Positions 21,850 through 35,400 of a DNA stretch of 64,000 bases are shown piece after piece (within the stretch, counting starts at the first letter, position 1; the number at the start of each line of letters is the position of its first letter). The translations under genes and the position numbers were made by a program. The notes under the pieces are model-generated. The model saw only the letters and a program-made list of their open reading frames with translations. It searched no databases and was not told where the DNA came from. This DNA is from Eudorina sp. 2006-703-Eu-15 (taxonomy: Eukaryota; Chlorophyta; Chlorophyceae; Chlamydomonadales; Volvocaceae). The stretch covers positions 198,093 to 262,092 of the forward strand of contig BDSI01000079.1 in NCBI GenBank assembly GCA_003117195.1, in the 5' to 3' direction.

Positions 21850-21995
21850 ATGAATGAATGAATGAACGTTACAGCGGACCCCGAAAAGGGATTAACGGTG
21901 TATACCAGGGCAAGCTTAGCAGGCCCCACCGACAAGGCGGCAAGGCACCTCCACACCTCAATGCCGCGGATACAAAACACGGCGCGCTTCATGTA
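21850..21995 (-). repeat. CATT-tailed dispersed repeat, copy B
   Basis: Reverse-complement homologue of 15305-15475. On the minus strand it ends GTAACGTTCATTCATTCATT, a cleaner (CATT)n tail than copy A. It lies just downstream of the BTB gene and may contribute to its 3' end. Confidence 0.75.
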
Positions 21996-24900
21996 CTACG
22001 TCGTAGGTAGGCCATCTGATTGAACGATTCGGTTGCACCGGGGATGCCGCGCCTGCACTCCCGGTGCTCGTGCTGGGGGCCCGTTGTCGGACGAGGGCAC
22101 GCACCTTAATTTGTATGAATTTATCATGTGCCTCCATTTGGGTTGGTCCGGAATTCGCACTTCTCCCTGACGACCGCCCGACGATGCGCTCGAGAGCGTG
22201 CGTGACGGCGGCTTCGGATTTTGGAGGTCGCCCGGGGAGGGGCGGGAGGCGCAGTCACCCGTGGCCGTCGCACACGTGCAGCGGCGCCGATCAGGGGGTA
22301 TCATACACTCGGCAGTCTAACTTGAGGGCGCGCATGAGGCGCATTCATGGGTTCGGATCCTAAGCCATGATGAGGTTGAATCGGGGGGCCGGGGGCCAGC
22401 CGTCTGCGGTTGGTTGGTTGTTGAGCCGGCCGCATACGTGCCGTTGGTCCCCCGGTTGGATCGGTTGCTGTCCTGCCCTTACATGACTTTACATGTCCTT
22501 ACATGTCAGCTTCATTCGTTGCAGATTCAGATTGATTCAGATTGCAGAGGAGCGTAGTGCTTTCATCCTGGCTCCTTGATAGGGGCCATCGTTGGGGTTA
22601 TGTATTCATTTTAAACGCATGTGTGGAGAAGCGATGCTGCCGCTGGACGTTGCCCCGAGTTACGCCCGACCAGTCAAATGGGCTGCCCATGCGATTGGAA
22701 GCCCGAACGGAACAACCCTGGCACTGAACATACAAATCGGCACTGCAGACTGACATGCTGAAGGACTGCTGACGGACTGCTGAAAAACTGCGGATGGACT
22801 GCAGACTGACATGCTGAATCGCTACTGAAGCGCTTAAGTGCCGAGTGCCTCACGCAGTAGATGCCCAGATGGGAATTGGCCATTGGTCCTAACACTATAT
22901 ATGTCGCACAAGCTGATGTGGAGCCGGGCTCCCGTCGCTCGCGTGCCTCTGGGTCGCGGTGGTGGATGCGAGGGGATAATGCTCCCCACGCATGATTCTG
23001 ACTGATGAGAGGCCTATTTGGGGCCGATTGGGGGTGACGAACGATGTGCGCTTTGCGCTGTGCACAACCGCAGATGTGTACGGCGAATCGTGGTAGGCGG
23101 TTCAGGTGCACCCGTAGCACTCCACCTGTTGACTGGCTCTTGAAAGAAGTCAATGACGCTGAAAGTACTTACAATGATACGTAGATGTCGTTTTACGGTA
23201 TGTTGTGGACAAGTTTGAGTAAGCTGGTGGCAGGTCATTAATGCGTCGGTGGGTGCAGGGTGATGGCTGCTTGTTTGGTGGGGGTACATGGGCGTGATGT
23301 CAATAAATGTCGGGGTCAAGAGGTTGCCAGCTGCGGTTGACAAAGGCAGAAAGGCATCGCCGGATCACGCGCCGCGGTGAGCACCACCGGATCCGATCAG
23401 CACAACCGACCGATAGGTGGGGCTGGTTGGCTCCCCGTCCCCGTGCGGGGAACGTCGATGCCATGCCGGCCGCAGGGGAGTAGCGAGCGGACCAGTCAAA
23501 CCAATCGCGTTCTGGTTTCGTCCCACACCCTCTACTGGCTTTCCCATGGGATCCTGATGTGCCGGCGTTGGCGACCAGCTCGGTGCTCGGCGGAGTTGAG
23601 GCCAGGCAGGGAAAAAGTGCCGAACTACTGCCGCGCGCATGTGCGGCGAAGCATGCGTTTGGCGCCACGAGAGCGCAGGCAGGGGTGCGCTTGTACGCAG
23701 TGGAACTGTGGAAGCTCTGGACGATAGCTCTGTGGTCGTCTTGGGGAGTTCATTGCGGTTTCGGAGCGGAAGCGGCGTTCTCGCGTCCTCGCCGCGGCCT
23801 GGCGCCCTGCGGCGTGCGCTGGGTGCCTCCCTGCCTACCTGGATGGGGATCGCATGTGTCATGCTTCAGCTGCAGCCCGAGCGTGTGCCGAACAGGCTGT
23901 TGGTGCTGGGTGTTGGTGTTGGTTACATGGTTGACGACCGCCCTTAGCTACTGGGCATCCGTGCATGGCCCCGCGCTTTCTGTGACAATGTGTGGCAGCC
24001 CATCCCGTTGCGCAGTGGGAAACGGCTCGTGGAACGCGTTGAAAATGACAGGCTACGGTACGGTGGCCCGGAGGTTCGATGTCCAGCCTGTGAGGTTGTC
24101 ACCCAGGCTGTTCGACGGAAGCTGTATGTGTGTGTGCTGTGCGGGGGTGAGGAGGGGACGTCGGTAGGGGTTCATGTGGGCCCCGGCACGAGCAGGGAGG
24201 CGACGCAGCGTTCGCCAGGCAGGCGCCCTCGAGTGCTTCTGCACTTCTGCAACACATCAAGGGTTTCACCCCAACGTGTGCGTGCTTTCCTCTCGTGGGG
24301 GCAGCACCCATGCATGTCACAGCGTGGGAGGCACGTGGGTCGTGGAACACTGCTGCTGCTTACGCGGGTCGAAATATGCCTTCGGCTCAGTGCGTGTCTG
24401 AGAAACTGTATCTCGAGTGGACGGATGTGCTGGGTGCTGCGACTGGACACGTGGACAGGGGGGCAAACCAGCTGCCTAGTTGCTCGCTTTGGGTGGGGCC
24501 GATGACGTGACGGACGCTGAAGCTACCCGGGTAGTCGCAGTACGGCAGTACGGCTGGGGTTATGGTAAGGAGAACGTAAGGGGGGTTGGCAACCTCCTCT
24601 CTAGACAAATGGGACGTTGTCCTCCTTGTCTTGGTGTGATGTAGCAGGTCAGCGCGTCTCCGCGCGCTACCGGGTAGACCAGCACCTTTCCGGTGCAACA
24701 CTCAAATACATACGTTTTTATCGGCACCGGAAATTCCACCTGAGCATGTGCTTGGGGGACCTAGATATCCCGGGAGTATCCGATGCCCAAGGGGCCTGGG
24801 TGACAGGGACGACGCGGCCGGTGGCCATCAGGCGCGCCGGGCGCGCATACACACGGACGTGGCGACTGCTGTTTCAGAGCATATCACGTAAGATTAATGT

Positions 24901-25263
24901 GCATTTGTAATCCAAATGTCTGAATACTCAGTACAGCGAGTTTGGCGCTGTCGGTCCGTACGCGATCGCTGCACGTGACCGAGGCCAACCGTCGATCTCC
25001 GTCCTGATCTTTTCGCACGGCCAGGCATGCAAGTATACATACGCAAACACAATTATGAAAATGTTAAATCGGATGTTGTCATGACGAAGCGTATGTGGAC
25101 AAGCCCGGCTGCATTCAAGATGACGTGGCGCCGGTACGGCGCTACAACTGTCTCCTGACCGTCTCGAAACCAATTTTTTGGTTCCGCGACACGAAGCATG
25201 CGATATATGTATCGCATTTATTGGACTTAATTTGTGTAAGACGCGCGCGAAGATACGGTAACG
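21996..25263. other. Gene-free stretch before the transglutaminase-like gene
   Basis: Includes a small repeat block at 22742-22820 where CTGCAGACTGACATGCTGAA occurs twice with GGACTGCTGA copies between. Overlapping open frames of 100-200 codons at 23365-24500 occur on both strands without recognisable domains. I cannot support a gene. Confidence 0.4.
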
Positions 25264-27245
25264 ATGGGATATCGCTTGGCCGTTTTGCTCCTGGCCGCTC
25301 TCTTGAGCGGCTGTTCTGCCCGCACTGTGCCCCGCGACAAATCGATTGATGCTATTGAGGCATTAAACGACGATGTTGACGAAGAGCCATCTCGAGAGGA
25401 ACGGGAGTGTTTGCGCTTCCTGAACCAGCACATACCAACACCTGATCGGATGTCTCTTCGATATGAGTTCCTTTACAATCAAGTCCATCTTGCCCTAAAG
25501 GCTCGCGCTGACAACGCCTGGGCCTCGGCCGTTCCGTGGGACATTTTCCAGAACAACGTCCTGGTAAGCATATGCGCTTATTTTGTACATGCGTGGAAGT
25601 AGCAGCGGTTAATTTGAAGTACATGCTGTCCTTGGAAATTGGTGCGGGGGCGTGCTGGCGGTTGGCACGTGTCGGATGCCGTTTTCCGCCGTCGCCGCGA
25701 AAGTAGTTACTGCACCTTGCCGTCACCAAATTATTCCCATATCCATGCCGCACCTGTGGAGCGACGCCTGTGGACTCTGCGCCTGGCCTGTATTTTACCC
25801 TTCTGCTAATGCCCGACCCAGTTTCCCGCCTTGCCCCAACGTTGGCGCTGCCGCACCTCCTCGCGCCCTCGCCCTCGTACAGCCGTACGCCAACTTGGAC
25901 GAGCCACGCGAGGACTGGCGCTCAGACTTTTACACCAAGTTCGCCCCCTTGGTGGCCGGCACCTCCAGCACCCTGGAGGCGGCGGTGGCGCTCAACTACC
26001 AGATCTGGACGTTGGGCGACTGGAATATCACCTTCAGGTCCGAGCAGACCCCCGACATCATGTCCCCCAGCCAGGTCATCGCGCACGGCTACGCCTCCTG
26101 CACCGGCCTCGCCATCTTCTTCGTGGACGCCTGCAGGGCGGTGGGCATCCCGGCGCGTGTCGCAGGTGGGGCGCCCTCCCCCCGCCGACGCGGCTTGGGG
26201 CAGTCGCTGGTCTGTCCTCCAAGAGGGGGAAAGAGCACCGGGGGTGTCGCAGGGCTCGGGGGCGGCGCGGGCGTGACTGCTCGGGGGGAGAGGAGGGGAG
26301 AGGCGGAAGGCCGGAAGGGAAAAGACGGGTCGTGGGACTCTCAGAGCTGGGTGGTAAGGGTGCCGGCGAGTTGGCGATGTGAACGCGACCTGCCCCCCGT
26401 TTCATGCTGGTCCTGGGAGAGCGGCCTTTCACGCCCTCACGAAGGCGAATCCCCCGTGAGCGAGGTTACGGTAGCTCCCTGAGGGGTTCCTGCGGCGAGC
26501 ACGTCGCCTCGTCTTCCGATCACAAACCAACATTCGAGACGTATCCACACAGCAGGCCCGTGATTGCAGGGCCTGGGTGGCTGCGGGTTGGCCGGGGTCG
26601 CGCCGCCCGAGGTCACAGCGGCGGCAGGTGCTCGCGGTGCACGCTGAAGCGCGCACACTCTTGCGGCGTGACGCGTGCGGAGCCGTACGGTCTCAGATCC
26701 CCGTGGGCACGCGCCCTCTCATCTCCCATCTCATCACCCTCCCCACGCACCGTGGAGGCATCGTGCACCTCACCGCCTCCTCCCCCATCCTTGCCGGGTG
26801 CGTTACATCTCCCCCACCCCCTCCCCGCGCAGGCATCGCATCCTGGCCGGAGACCGACGGCAACCACAACTGGGTCGAGGTCTGGCATGACGGCGTGTGG
26901 TCCTTCACCGACCCCATCGGCTTCCCCAACCGGCCATGGAACCAGACCTGGTTCTTCCCCGACCCAGTACGACATGCCGTACCGCACAGCTACAGCCATG
27001 GTGTCTACGCCGCGTCGTTCAAACACACTGGCCGCCTCTTCCCGCTGGCCTGGCACGATGAGTACGAATCCATTGTGCCGGCGTACGAGGTGACCCAGTA
27101 CTACATCGATGCAGCGGCTGGGCCGGAGGACGCCCCGGGGGAGGACTCGGGGGAGGGCGGGAAGGGCGGCGAGGACGGCGGCGATGTCCCCTGGGATGTG
27201 GCGCAGCGCGTATCGGCCGTCGGGTTCGAAGCGGCGGTGCAGTAA
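25264..27245 (+). CDS. Secreted transglutaminase-like protein
   Basis: Three exons: 25264-25563, 25883-26165 and 26833-27245 (phases 0 and 1; GTAAGC and GTGGGG donors). The product has 331 residues. Residues 1-19 form a hydrophobic signal peptide. Residues 100-230 hold a transglutaminase-like cysteine-protease fold with the full triad: Cys173 in HGYASCTG, His206 in GNHNWVEVW and Asp221 in SFTDP, with typical spacing of 33 and 15. This superfamily includes transglutaminases, peptide N-glycanases and bacterial/archaeal proteases, so the reaction (cross-linking or amide hydrolysis) cannot be told. The C-terminus holds a Trp/His-rich stretch (about 228-285), then an acidic Gly/Glu-rich linker (290-315). 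Export to the periplasm, wall or endomembranes is inferred. Signal residues 14-17 (LSGC) look like a bacterial lipobox. Confidence 0.85.
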
Positions 27246-29485
27246 AAAGTATGACGAAATATGCGTATGACTAAATATGCGCAGATTGGTAAAAAAAACC
27301 ACCGCGAACTGGACTAACACCGGACACTGAATGAGTCGCTGTCCCGGAAGGTTTCGCGGAGTAAGATTGGATGAGTCTTTGGCCGTGGTCATGGGGGATC
27401 ATACGGGGCCGGCACGGCTGCTCCTGCAGCAGGGGCTGCTCGGCAGGGCGGCGGCTGATTGGACATGGCACGCGGGGTTGGGCTCTGCAGGGGCCGAACA
27501 CGGTACGTTCCGAGTGGTCATCAGAGGTGTGTGACACGAGGCGGAGGTGTCGGTCGGTCCGTACCATGTTGAGATGAGCACGTTTTTGAGATGAGCATGT
27601 TGCTTTCAAGCTGGGCACGCCGCTCCAGTACTCCCGGTGGAGGCTCCCATATGTCCCTCGTTAGTGCGCTGTTGCGGGCAACACATCTAATAATAAGTTG
27701 GCAATCGGCCACCCTCGGCTGGGCGCGCGTTGTTACGTGCTTCGGCTGCCATGCTTGCAAACAAGACATCGTGTTTGCTGCACATTCTTTTCCTCAAAGT
27801 TGTGGGGAAAGCACACGTGAAATTCTTTCGTCAGGAACGCCAGATGCGGCTGCCGGCCTGACCGTGCGCCGCACGGACATACTCGAAGGGTGGCTGGTGA
27901 TCATGGTCATAGCCCCTGCTTCTACGGTTTGACATTCATTCATTGAGGCATGGGCAGATAAGGGCTCCGGGCTGCATGGCATGTGTGGTCCAACGGCCTT
28001 ATGCTCCTGGGGTTCTCCAAGGTGCTGCGAGGAGGGGATGGAGAGGGCGGTGGCATATGTGTAGGACAAGATCGGTCTTCGCGTTGACAGCAGGAGGTTT
28101 CAGGAGCCCAGATTTTCGCACGAGGGAAGGAAGCACCTGCCCCCACACTCACTGTCCAAGGAGGTGCCTCCTGGACGGACTGTCTTGTCCTGTCCTGTCC
28201 TGTCCTGTCTGCCGGGCCTTTGGCTCACGGCCCGGGGGAAGTCTGCGGGAAGGGCGGGAGCGCAATGTGATCAAGTGCAGTAAGATTCGTGCCGTACAAA
28301 TGGTTGATGTGGCGTTGGGCCCATCGTTCTATGACGATGCGGAGTGTGGTGGTGTCCCATTTTCGCTGGCGCGGTAGTTTTTGTTGCGCTTGAAAAGTTC
28401 AGCTTTTCAATGCGCAGCACAGACGGACGGGTTGCGATCCGCGTGTTTATTGGCGGGGGTCAAGATGGGGGGCAAGGCAGGGGTCAAGATGGGGCGCAGC
28501 AGTGTGCGGTACTGGCGGGTTGCTGCGCCGCACCCCTGGTCGCCAAAACACAACCGCCGCGCCGGAGCCGAGTGTAGTATCTGTTGGTAACGCGCGGCGA
28601 GCCCCACTTTGGATCCCACCGTTATTGGGGACGCCCCAGGGAAGTGAGTGCTGGGCGCAATCGTCATTGCGAAGTACACTCAGTCTGCGCAGGCTGTTGC
28701 GATACCGATTGAACTCTGTTGCGCTGCTTTCTCTGTTTTTGCGTGTATTGGGATGTCACGTTCATACTGTTACACCGTCGGACCAGGTCGGACGGTGTAC
28801 GCGAGCTCATATGCCGCATGGCGGAGTTGTGCCGCTGCATGTGATTGCAAGCCTCGGCATCCATGCCGCAACCCGCAAGGGTCGGCTCCAACTCCGTTGG
28901 TCGGGCTACTGGTGTGTGCCTTCTTGAGTTAAAACCCATCCCGTCCTGAAGCTACCCCGTCTTGCCCCGAAGTGGCAGATATCCTGAAAAGCAGTCGGAA
29001 GTCGCAAGGAAATCGTCTTGGTATGGGCAGTCAGCACAACCATACGGGTTAGCACAACCATACGGGTAGCGTGATGAGCCGCGATCGAAGGCTTTGTCGT
29101 GGCTAGTGAAGACAAAATGCAAGGTCTATCATAACTGGTATAAATCGATGTAATTTATCTGCTGTTGCGTCCAGGAAAGTGAGCTTGGTTGGCCCCCAGT
29201 GTCGTGCAGAGGACGAGCTTTCCAAACGGCGGGAAGACCCCAACGCAACCTTGCTTCACAAAACACATATCCTTTACATTTACACGATTAGCAGCATTAC
29301 TGATTGCACGTATTCTTGCCACTTAGCATGTGCTGCACGCTATTTACGCTTAAACCAAAATATTTTTGACAGCTGCGCCGTCCATCCCTCCTGAGAACCC
29401 GGACCTTTAAACCTATACGCTTTATACACTCCAATACGCTTTACACCTGGTTCTGGGTAGTTTCGACCGGCTCGACCGTCGAACA
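27246..29485. other. Intergenic region upstream of CTF4
   Basis: Contains a (CCTGT)5 microsatellite at about 28183-28208, a short duplicated GGGGTCAAGATGGGG at 28457-28493, and a short CATTCATTCATT run at 27931-27942. No gene can be supported. Confidence 0.45.
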
Positions 29486-32400
29486 ATGAAGGATGTGACG
29501 CTGAAGCTAACGAAGGGGCACGGCCCTGGACAAACCTCCGTTGCGTATGCGCCCACGGCGAAAGACCTGTACTTAGCAACAGCGGGCGCAGACGGCAACG
29601 TGTACCTTCGGGACTCGCTCATTTTGGAGCCCGAGCATGTCGCGAAAGTGGACACGCCACCGGCTACGATATTAGCCGTTGATCCGAAGGGGAAGTACGT
29701 GGCTGTGGGAGATGATCAGTATGTGAAGGTGCGGACGGCATGGCGCTGGGCAGAGGGCGGGTGGTTCGGATGAGTCGGCTGGGGAGACACGCGCGGATAG
29801 GGTTACTTGCATTGGGACCATTTGACCTCGACGTACTCCAAACGAGGTTACATGCAATTATCAGCGCCGTTGAGCGCACGCAACGTGTGCAGCCGTGTGC
29901 TGTAGCTGCCCTCGCGAATATTGGGTGGAACATCTGCCCTGCCGATGATGCACGCTTCAGCGATTGCGCCTCCCGTACGGCGGTTTGCATGCCCGTACTT
30001 CCAACACACGCCTCCGTCCGCCTGCGCCCTTGCCCGCCTCCCGGCCCGCTTCTCTCTTGCATGCGCAACCCGCTCTGCTGCTGCTGCTGCTTCTCGACAG
30101 CTCTACAAGCTGCCCTCACTCTCCATGGAGAGGGTGGCTTGCCGCTTCAACCTGACGCTGCGGGCCCTCAGCTTCAGTCCCGACGGCTCAAAGCTAGCCG
30201 CGGCTGGGGACGACAACCTGATCAAGTTGGTGGAGGTCAAGGAGGGGACGGTGAGGCGGCCGGAGCAGCGCGTAAGGGAATCTGCCCACTGGGAATGTAC
30301 GGGCCCGACACAGGTAGCCACGGGCAGAGCAATGCACGTGGTTCCTGGTGGCACGGACGCAGGTAACCGACTTGCGAGGAATTGCGCCTTTCAAGAACCC
30401 GGGATTCTCGAAGCTTAGGAGAGGAAGTGGCAGTGGCAGCGTTTCAACCCGATGAATGGATGTTGGCGTTGTCCTTTGTATGAAGATGGTGCGTGGCCGT
30501 GGTCTCCATCAGCGCACGTGCACGTTGCCGACGCCTCATCGTGCCTCTGTACGGCGGCAGGTGTACCGCAGCATCTCCTGCGAGGACTACGCGCTGTCGC
30601 TGGCCTGGGACCCGGAGGGCACCTACCTGGCGGTGGTGCTGCGGAGCGGCGGCCTGGTGCTGTACGACACCACCAACGGTCGGGTGGAGAAGCGGGTGGA
30701 GCTGTTGTGTGAGCGGGTACGTTGTGGGGCGGAGCCGGGGAAGGAGGGGGTCCCAAATGATGGTCGATGGCGGACTGCTGTGTAACAAACAGCCTGGGTG
30801 ACAGACAGGCACGTAATGGGGCCGGAGCAAAGTGGATTGGGGATGTGCCGGGTTGGTGCCTTTCGAGGATTTGTGTTTAATGCGACGTAAGCGGCGACTT
30901 TCCCTCCATCGTGCGCAGCGGCTGGGGCGAAACCCTGAATGCGCCAGAATGGTTGGACGCCTCATTAAGGGACGTTCTGAACGACGGTGACAGTCGCACG
31001 GGTTGATTCGTGTCCATCCCAGCTTCTTGCCGGCGCGAACTGCATATTTATATTTCCCCCGTGGGCCTCCCCTCCCCGGGCGATCCTCCCGCGACTGCTC
31101 ACCCCGGCGGCCCCGCTGCACCGCTCCGCCGATCGATCCCAGCCTCCTCCTGCGTCTCTGTCTCTCTCTGTCTCCCTCTGTCTGTTTAAAAAAGAAACCT
31201 GTGTGTGTGTGTGTGCAGGTGGACTACTCGGCGCCCCGCCGCCACACGCCCTCGTGGCACCCGGACGGCGGCACGGTGCTGGCGGTGCCGGTGGGGGCGG
31301 AGGGCGAGGTGGTGCTGTACGAGCGGCTGAGCTGGGAGGCCGCGGGCTACCTGTCCGGGGAGCACCGCGCCGCGGTCAACGTGGTGGCCTTCTCACCCAA
31401 TGGTGCGACCGGATTGCGTTGGTTGGTTGGGTTCGTTGGTTGGTTGGTTGGGTGGGTGGTTGTGGCCACCGGAATGGGGACTGGGACGTGAGCAGCGGCA
31501 GGCAGTCATGTCCTCATCTGGAAACGGTCCAAGTGCGGTGTGCGGTCGCGCGGTGATTGGGAGACCTACATGGTCCAGGGGATTTGGGTCAGGAGCCGAA
31601 GTGGGGCGCGGGGCGGAAAGCGCAGCCGGGCCGTGGGCGGGCATGCCAGGCGATTGTGTGTGTCGCGTGGGAGCGGACCAATGCTTGGCCTCTATGTGCT
31701 GAGGTGACGCCACCAACGTATAAATGTGAGCCGCATGTGGAGGCGGAGAGGACGAAGAAGGGCCCGAGACCCCGAGTATAGATTACTGTTGTTTCTGGGG
31801 GCGGGGCTGCGAGGGAAGGGAGTTGCGATAGGGTGTCGCCGTGCGCCCGTATGTCATGAGCTCATGACGGCACCGGAGGGCACGCCTGTGAAGCGGGAGT
31901 GCAACGCCGTGTGGAGTCCTTTGCGCCGACGAGCCTTCACAAACAACTGCAAGCAATTAACAAGAGCCGCGGCAGCAAGCAATCGTGCTTAGTCATGCGC
32001 TCCCTGATGTGTTCGATCCAACTGTAGGGACCCGCTCGCCTGCGCACCCATTGTTCGGGCCCCCCACTCATTGTTGCGCGTTGGCCGTCCCCTCAGGTCT
32101 GTATGCCGCCACCGCCGGTCAAGATAAGCGGGTGGTAATCTGGGACGTGGGCGCGGCCTCGGCCATTGCGACCGCCACCTCGGCTGAAGTGATGAGCGGC
32201 CTGGCGTGGAGGACCGACGGGAACGAGCTGGCGATGGTGGGTGGGGGGCCAGGAGGCGTCTGCTTTCAGGGTAAAACAAACATGCGCGTCATAGCTTGCG
32301 ATCCTCGCTGCCAAAGAGACGAATGTTCCTGGGGTTTCCATGAACTCAGCAGCGCGGCGCTGCAAACCGTATCTGTCGTCTCGCCCATCAACTGGAGTTG

Positions 32401-35400
32401 TGTCTGCTGCGCGCTCTCACAGCCATAGGAACCGTCAGCGGCCGCGTCGCGTCGAGCGCGCTACCGTACCCTCACCTACTGGCAATCTCTTGGATTGCAA
32501 ATGCTTGCTTCTTGTTTATTTAATTCCTGCGTCTGATGGACATGCTTTTCACGTGTCTCCATCCCTACCCTGCGTCGGTTGCGTGCGGGTGGCAGGTGGG
32601 CGAGGAGGGCGGGGTGGGCATCTGGACCGGTCCGGTGCCCTCGGAGCTGCCCGGACCCGCCGTGTCCGCGGAGGAGCTGGAGCGCATGCAGCGGGAACAG
32701 GAGAGGCTAGGTGCGGGAGTGGCAGGGCGGGTGTGTATGAGGTAGCGGTGGCGCGGCATTGCATCCTTACGCAGGGTTTTGATGTTGTGTAAGTTCCACG
32801 ACTTTGTGGCGGCCTCCGTGGCCCACTGGGGGCAACCACTGGGGGCGCAGACCTGGGTGTTGCGGGCTGGTTGCCGACAACTGAAAACAGCGCACAATCG
32901 GGGCTGGTTGGGCTGGTTAAGCAGGGCGCGTGATAACTGGATAGCTGGACCGCGTCCACCAACCCAGGCAGCTGCATGCCAAAAGGAGGGGATAGCCCGG
33001 ACTCGCGCCCCGCCCTTCCCCGCCCGGCCGCGCTGCGCTTCGCTGCCCGCCGCCCACCAATATCCACTCTGTGCTGGCATTCACTGTACGCGCATTCCCC
33101 CTCAACCCTCCGATGACTGACTCGAGATCGCCATGCACTGCTCTCTGAGCCGCCGTTGTCCCAGTTGTTTGCGGTTGCGTCAAAGCCTTACTCGGCGTCG
33201 CCGGCCGGCTCCGGGTGCCGCAACTTCATGTCCTGATCCTGATCCCGATTCTATTCCTAATCCTGATCCTGATCCTGACCTGCAGCTGATCTGAAGCGGC
33301 AGGGCAAGTCCCAGCAGCAGGCTGGCGAGGCGGGCGCAGATCTGGTCCCCCCGCCGGGTGGCGAGATCCGGGAGGAGATCATTGAGGAGATGGAGGTGGA
33401 CGCGGAGGCGGCGGCGGCGGGAGGGGTCAGCGGCGAGGGCGGCGATACGGGGGCGACCAGGAAGGCGGCGGCGGCTACCACCAGCTCTGCAGGGGGAGGA
33501 GGAGGCGCGGCGGCGGCGGCAGGAGATGATGGCGACAACGGCGCGGGTTCGGAGCTGTCGGGCGAAGCCGCGGCTCAGGAGCGCACGCGCCACCGCGCCG
33601 CGGGCAGGATGGCGGCGGCGGCTCGGCCCGTGACGCAAACCGTACGGACAGTTGTCAGGTGCGAGTGTGTCAAGGGGTGTTTGGAGGAAACTGTTCAGAG
33701 GCAAGGGTCGTGACGTGTGTCAGGAATTCGGCAGGCGTAACAGCTGTCGGGGACGGCAGTGGTGGCCATCCTGGTGGAATGCTGTCCTGCTGCCACGGGC
33801 AGTGAAAGCTGTACAGTTCGACGTCTGTCTGATTGAACAGTCGGCTCATGGTCGTCGAGACTGTTTTGCTGGAGCCGAAGATCAGCGCAGCCCAATGCCA
33901 CGCCGTGCAGCGCTTTGTAAGCTTGTAACATTTCCAAAAGCGCAGTGCCCCACGCCGCGTATGTGCGCTGGCTTGCCCTTACATTGGGCAGCTGTCAACA
34001 CTACCCATCCCGAGCTGCCCTTGACTTGACAAGCTGGACGTCGGTGTGGGCGTTGCAGGAGCCCCTGACACGTCCAGCGCATCACGCCGTCCATACCTTC
34101 GCGCATTGACAGCCTGCGCAGGTCAGCACTGTGACATCCACCAAATCGCGATGCCCACCGACCAAGCCTCACCTCACATGGCCCCATTTTCGTTTTGACC
34201 TCTCGTGTCCCCAGTAGCCGGGCTGGGTGTGTCTGGGCAGTTTTCAATATTGTGACCCCCACACGGCCGCCCATCCGGCCGTCCATCCCCCGCAGGACCA
34301 TCGTGGCGCCCCCAGCCGGGCCCACCCCGCAGGCCCCCTTCCAGCCCGGCGCCACGCCGCCGGAGCCCGGCCGGCCTCGCTTCCTGTGCTACAACATGAT
34401 TGGCAGTGTGGCCACCCGGCCGGTGGAGGATCACCACGCCATTGAGGTGGGCGGCGGGGCACCCCGGGGGGCTGCTGGCTGGCTTGGCTGGCTGGCTGGC
34501 GGGGGGTCCAAAGGGCTCGCTTCGCACGGCTGTACGCCGGGGGAACGAATCGTCCGTGAGCTCCTGACAAATGGGAGGGACATGTGGGGGATGTCTTGGA
34601 AAGCACGGGTTTTTTACTGTACAGCTACGACCTCACTGAGGAGGACGTGAGGATGACATGATGAGGTCCGCGGGCCTGGGAGCACACACACACACACACA
34701 CGTGCACTGGCGCCAGGTGCCATTGGCGTCGCGGGTCCGACCCGATGTGTCTCTGGTGATATACCAAGGAGTGCTACGACGGTTTGCATTCCCGGCAGCG
34801 CCTGATCGTCATCATGCGACTCCGACTGCGGCGGGTGGGGGAGGTCAGAAGACGTTGGCTCCAGGGGGCTCCAAGGGGAGGAGATGGCGCGGCGTGCGCC
34901 GCCGTGGTCCATCCAAATACCCCGTCATATAATGCCGAACGTCACGCTTTCTTTCCAGCATTGCGCCTCTGCTTGGCCCGCGCTTTCTTGCCCTGACCTG
35001 CGCCGTCCCTTTCCCATCTCTAATCCCCCCCGGCAGGTGCTGTTCCACGACAGCAGCCGCTTCGGCTCACGAGTGCCCCTCCTCACCGACTACTACGGAT
35101 TCGACCGGGCCAGCCTGGGTGGGTGGGTGGGTGGCAGGGTCTGGGTGGATTGGCTGTGGTTGAGAGCTTGGATAATAGGGAGTCACGAGGTTTGTACACT
35201 GTGGACGCCTGTGGAGGTGGGTGCGTGTGGAGTGGTATGTGTGCGGCTGATCGCGAAGGGCCTCAGGCAGCGGCTGCTTCTGTTCCCGGGGAGGAAATGG
35301 AACTGTCCGCCGAGGCGGAGCTTGGCTGGCGTTATCGAACGGGCCGTGGTACCACACTGCGAACGCTCTGAAGATCGACCCTCTCCCGTTCGCCCTTCAC

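Noticed and set aside
23559..24167. 202-codon ORF as a gene
   Set aside because: Composition and neighbouring frames give no support; no recognisable domain or splice partners.
25600..25650. Another copy of the intronic repeat in the transglutaminase intron (AGCAGCG ... GGAAATTGG)
   Set aside because: The two halves are in inconsistent orientation and order; chance similarity is likely.
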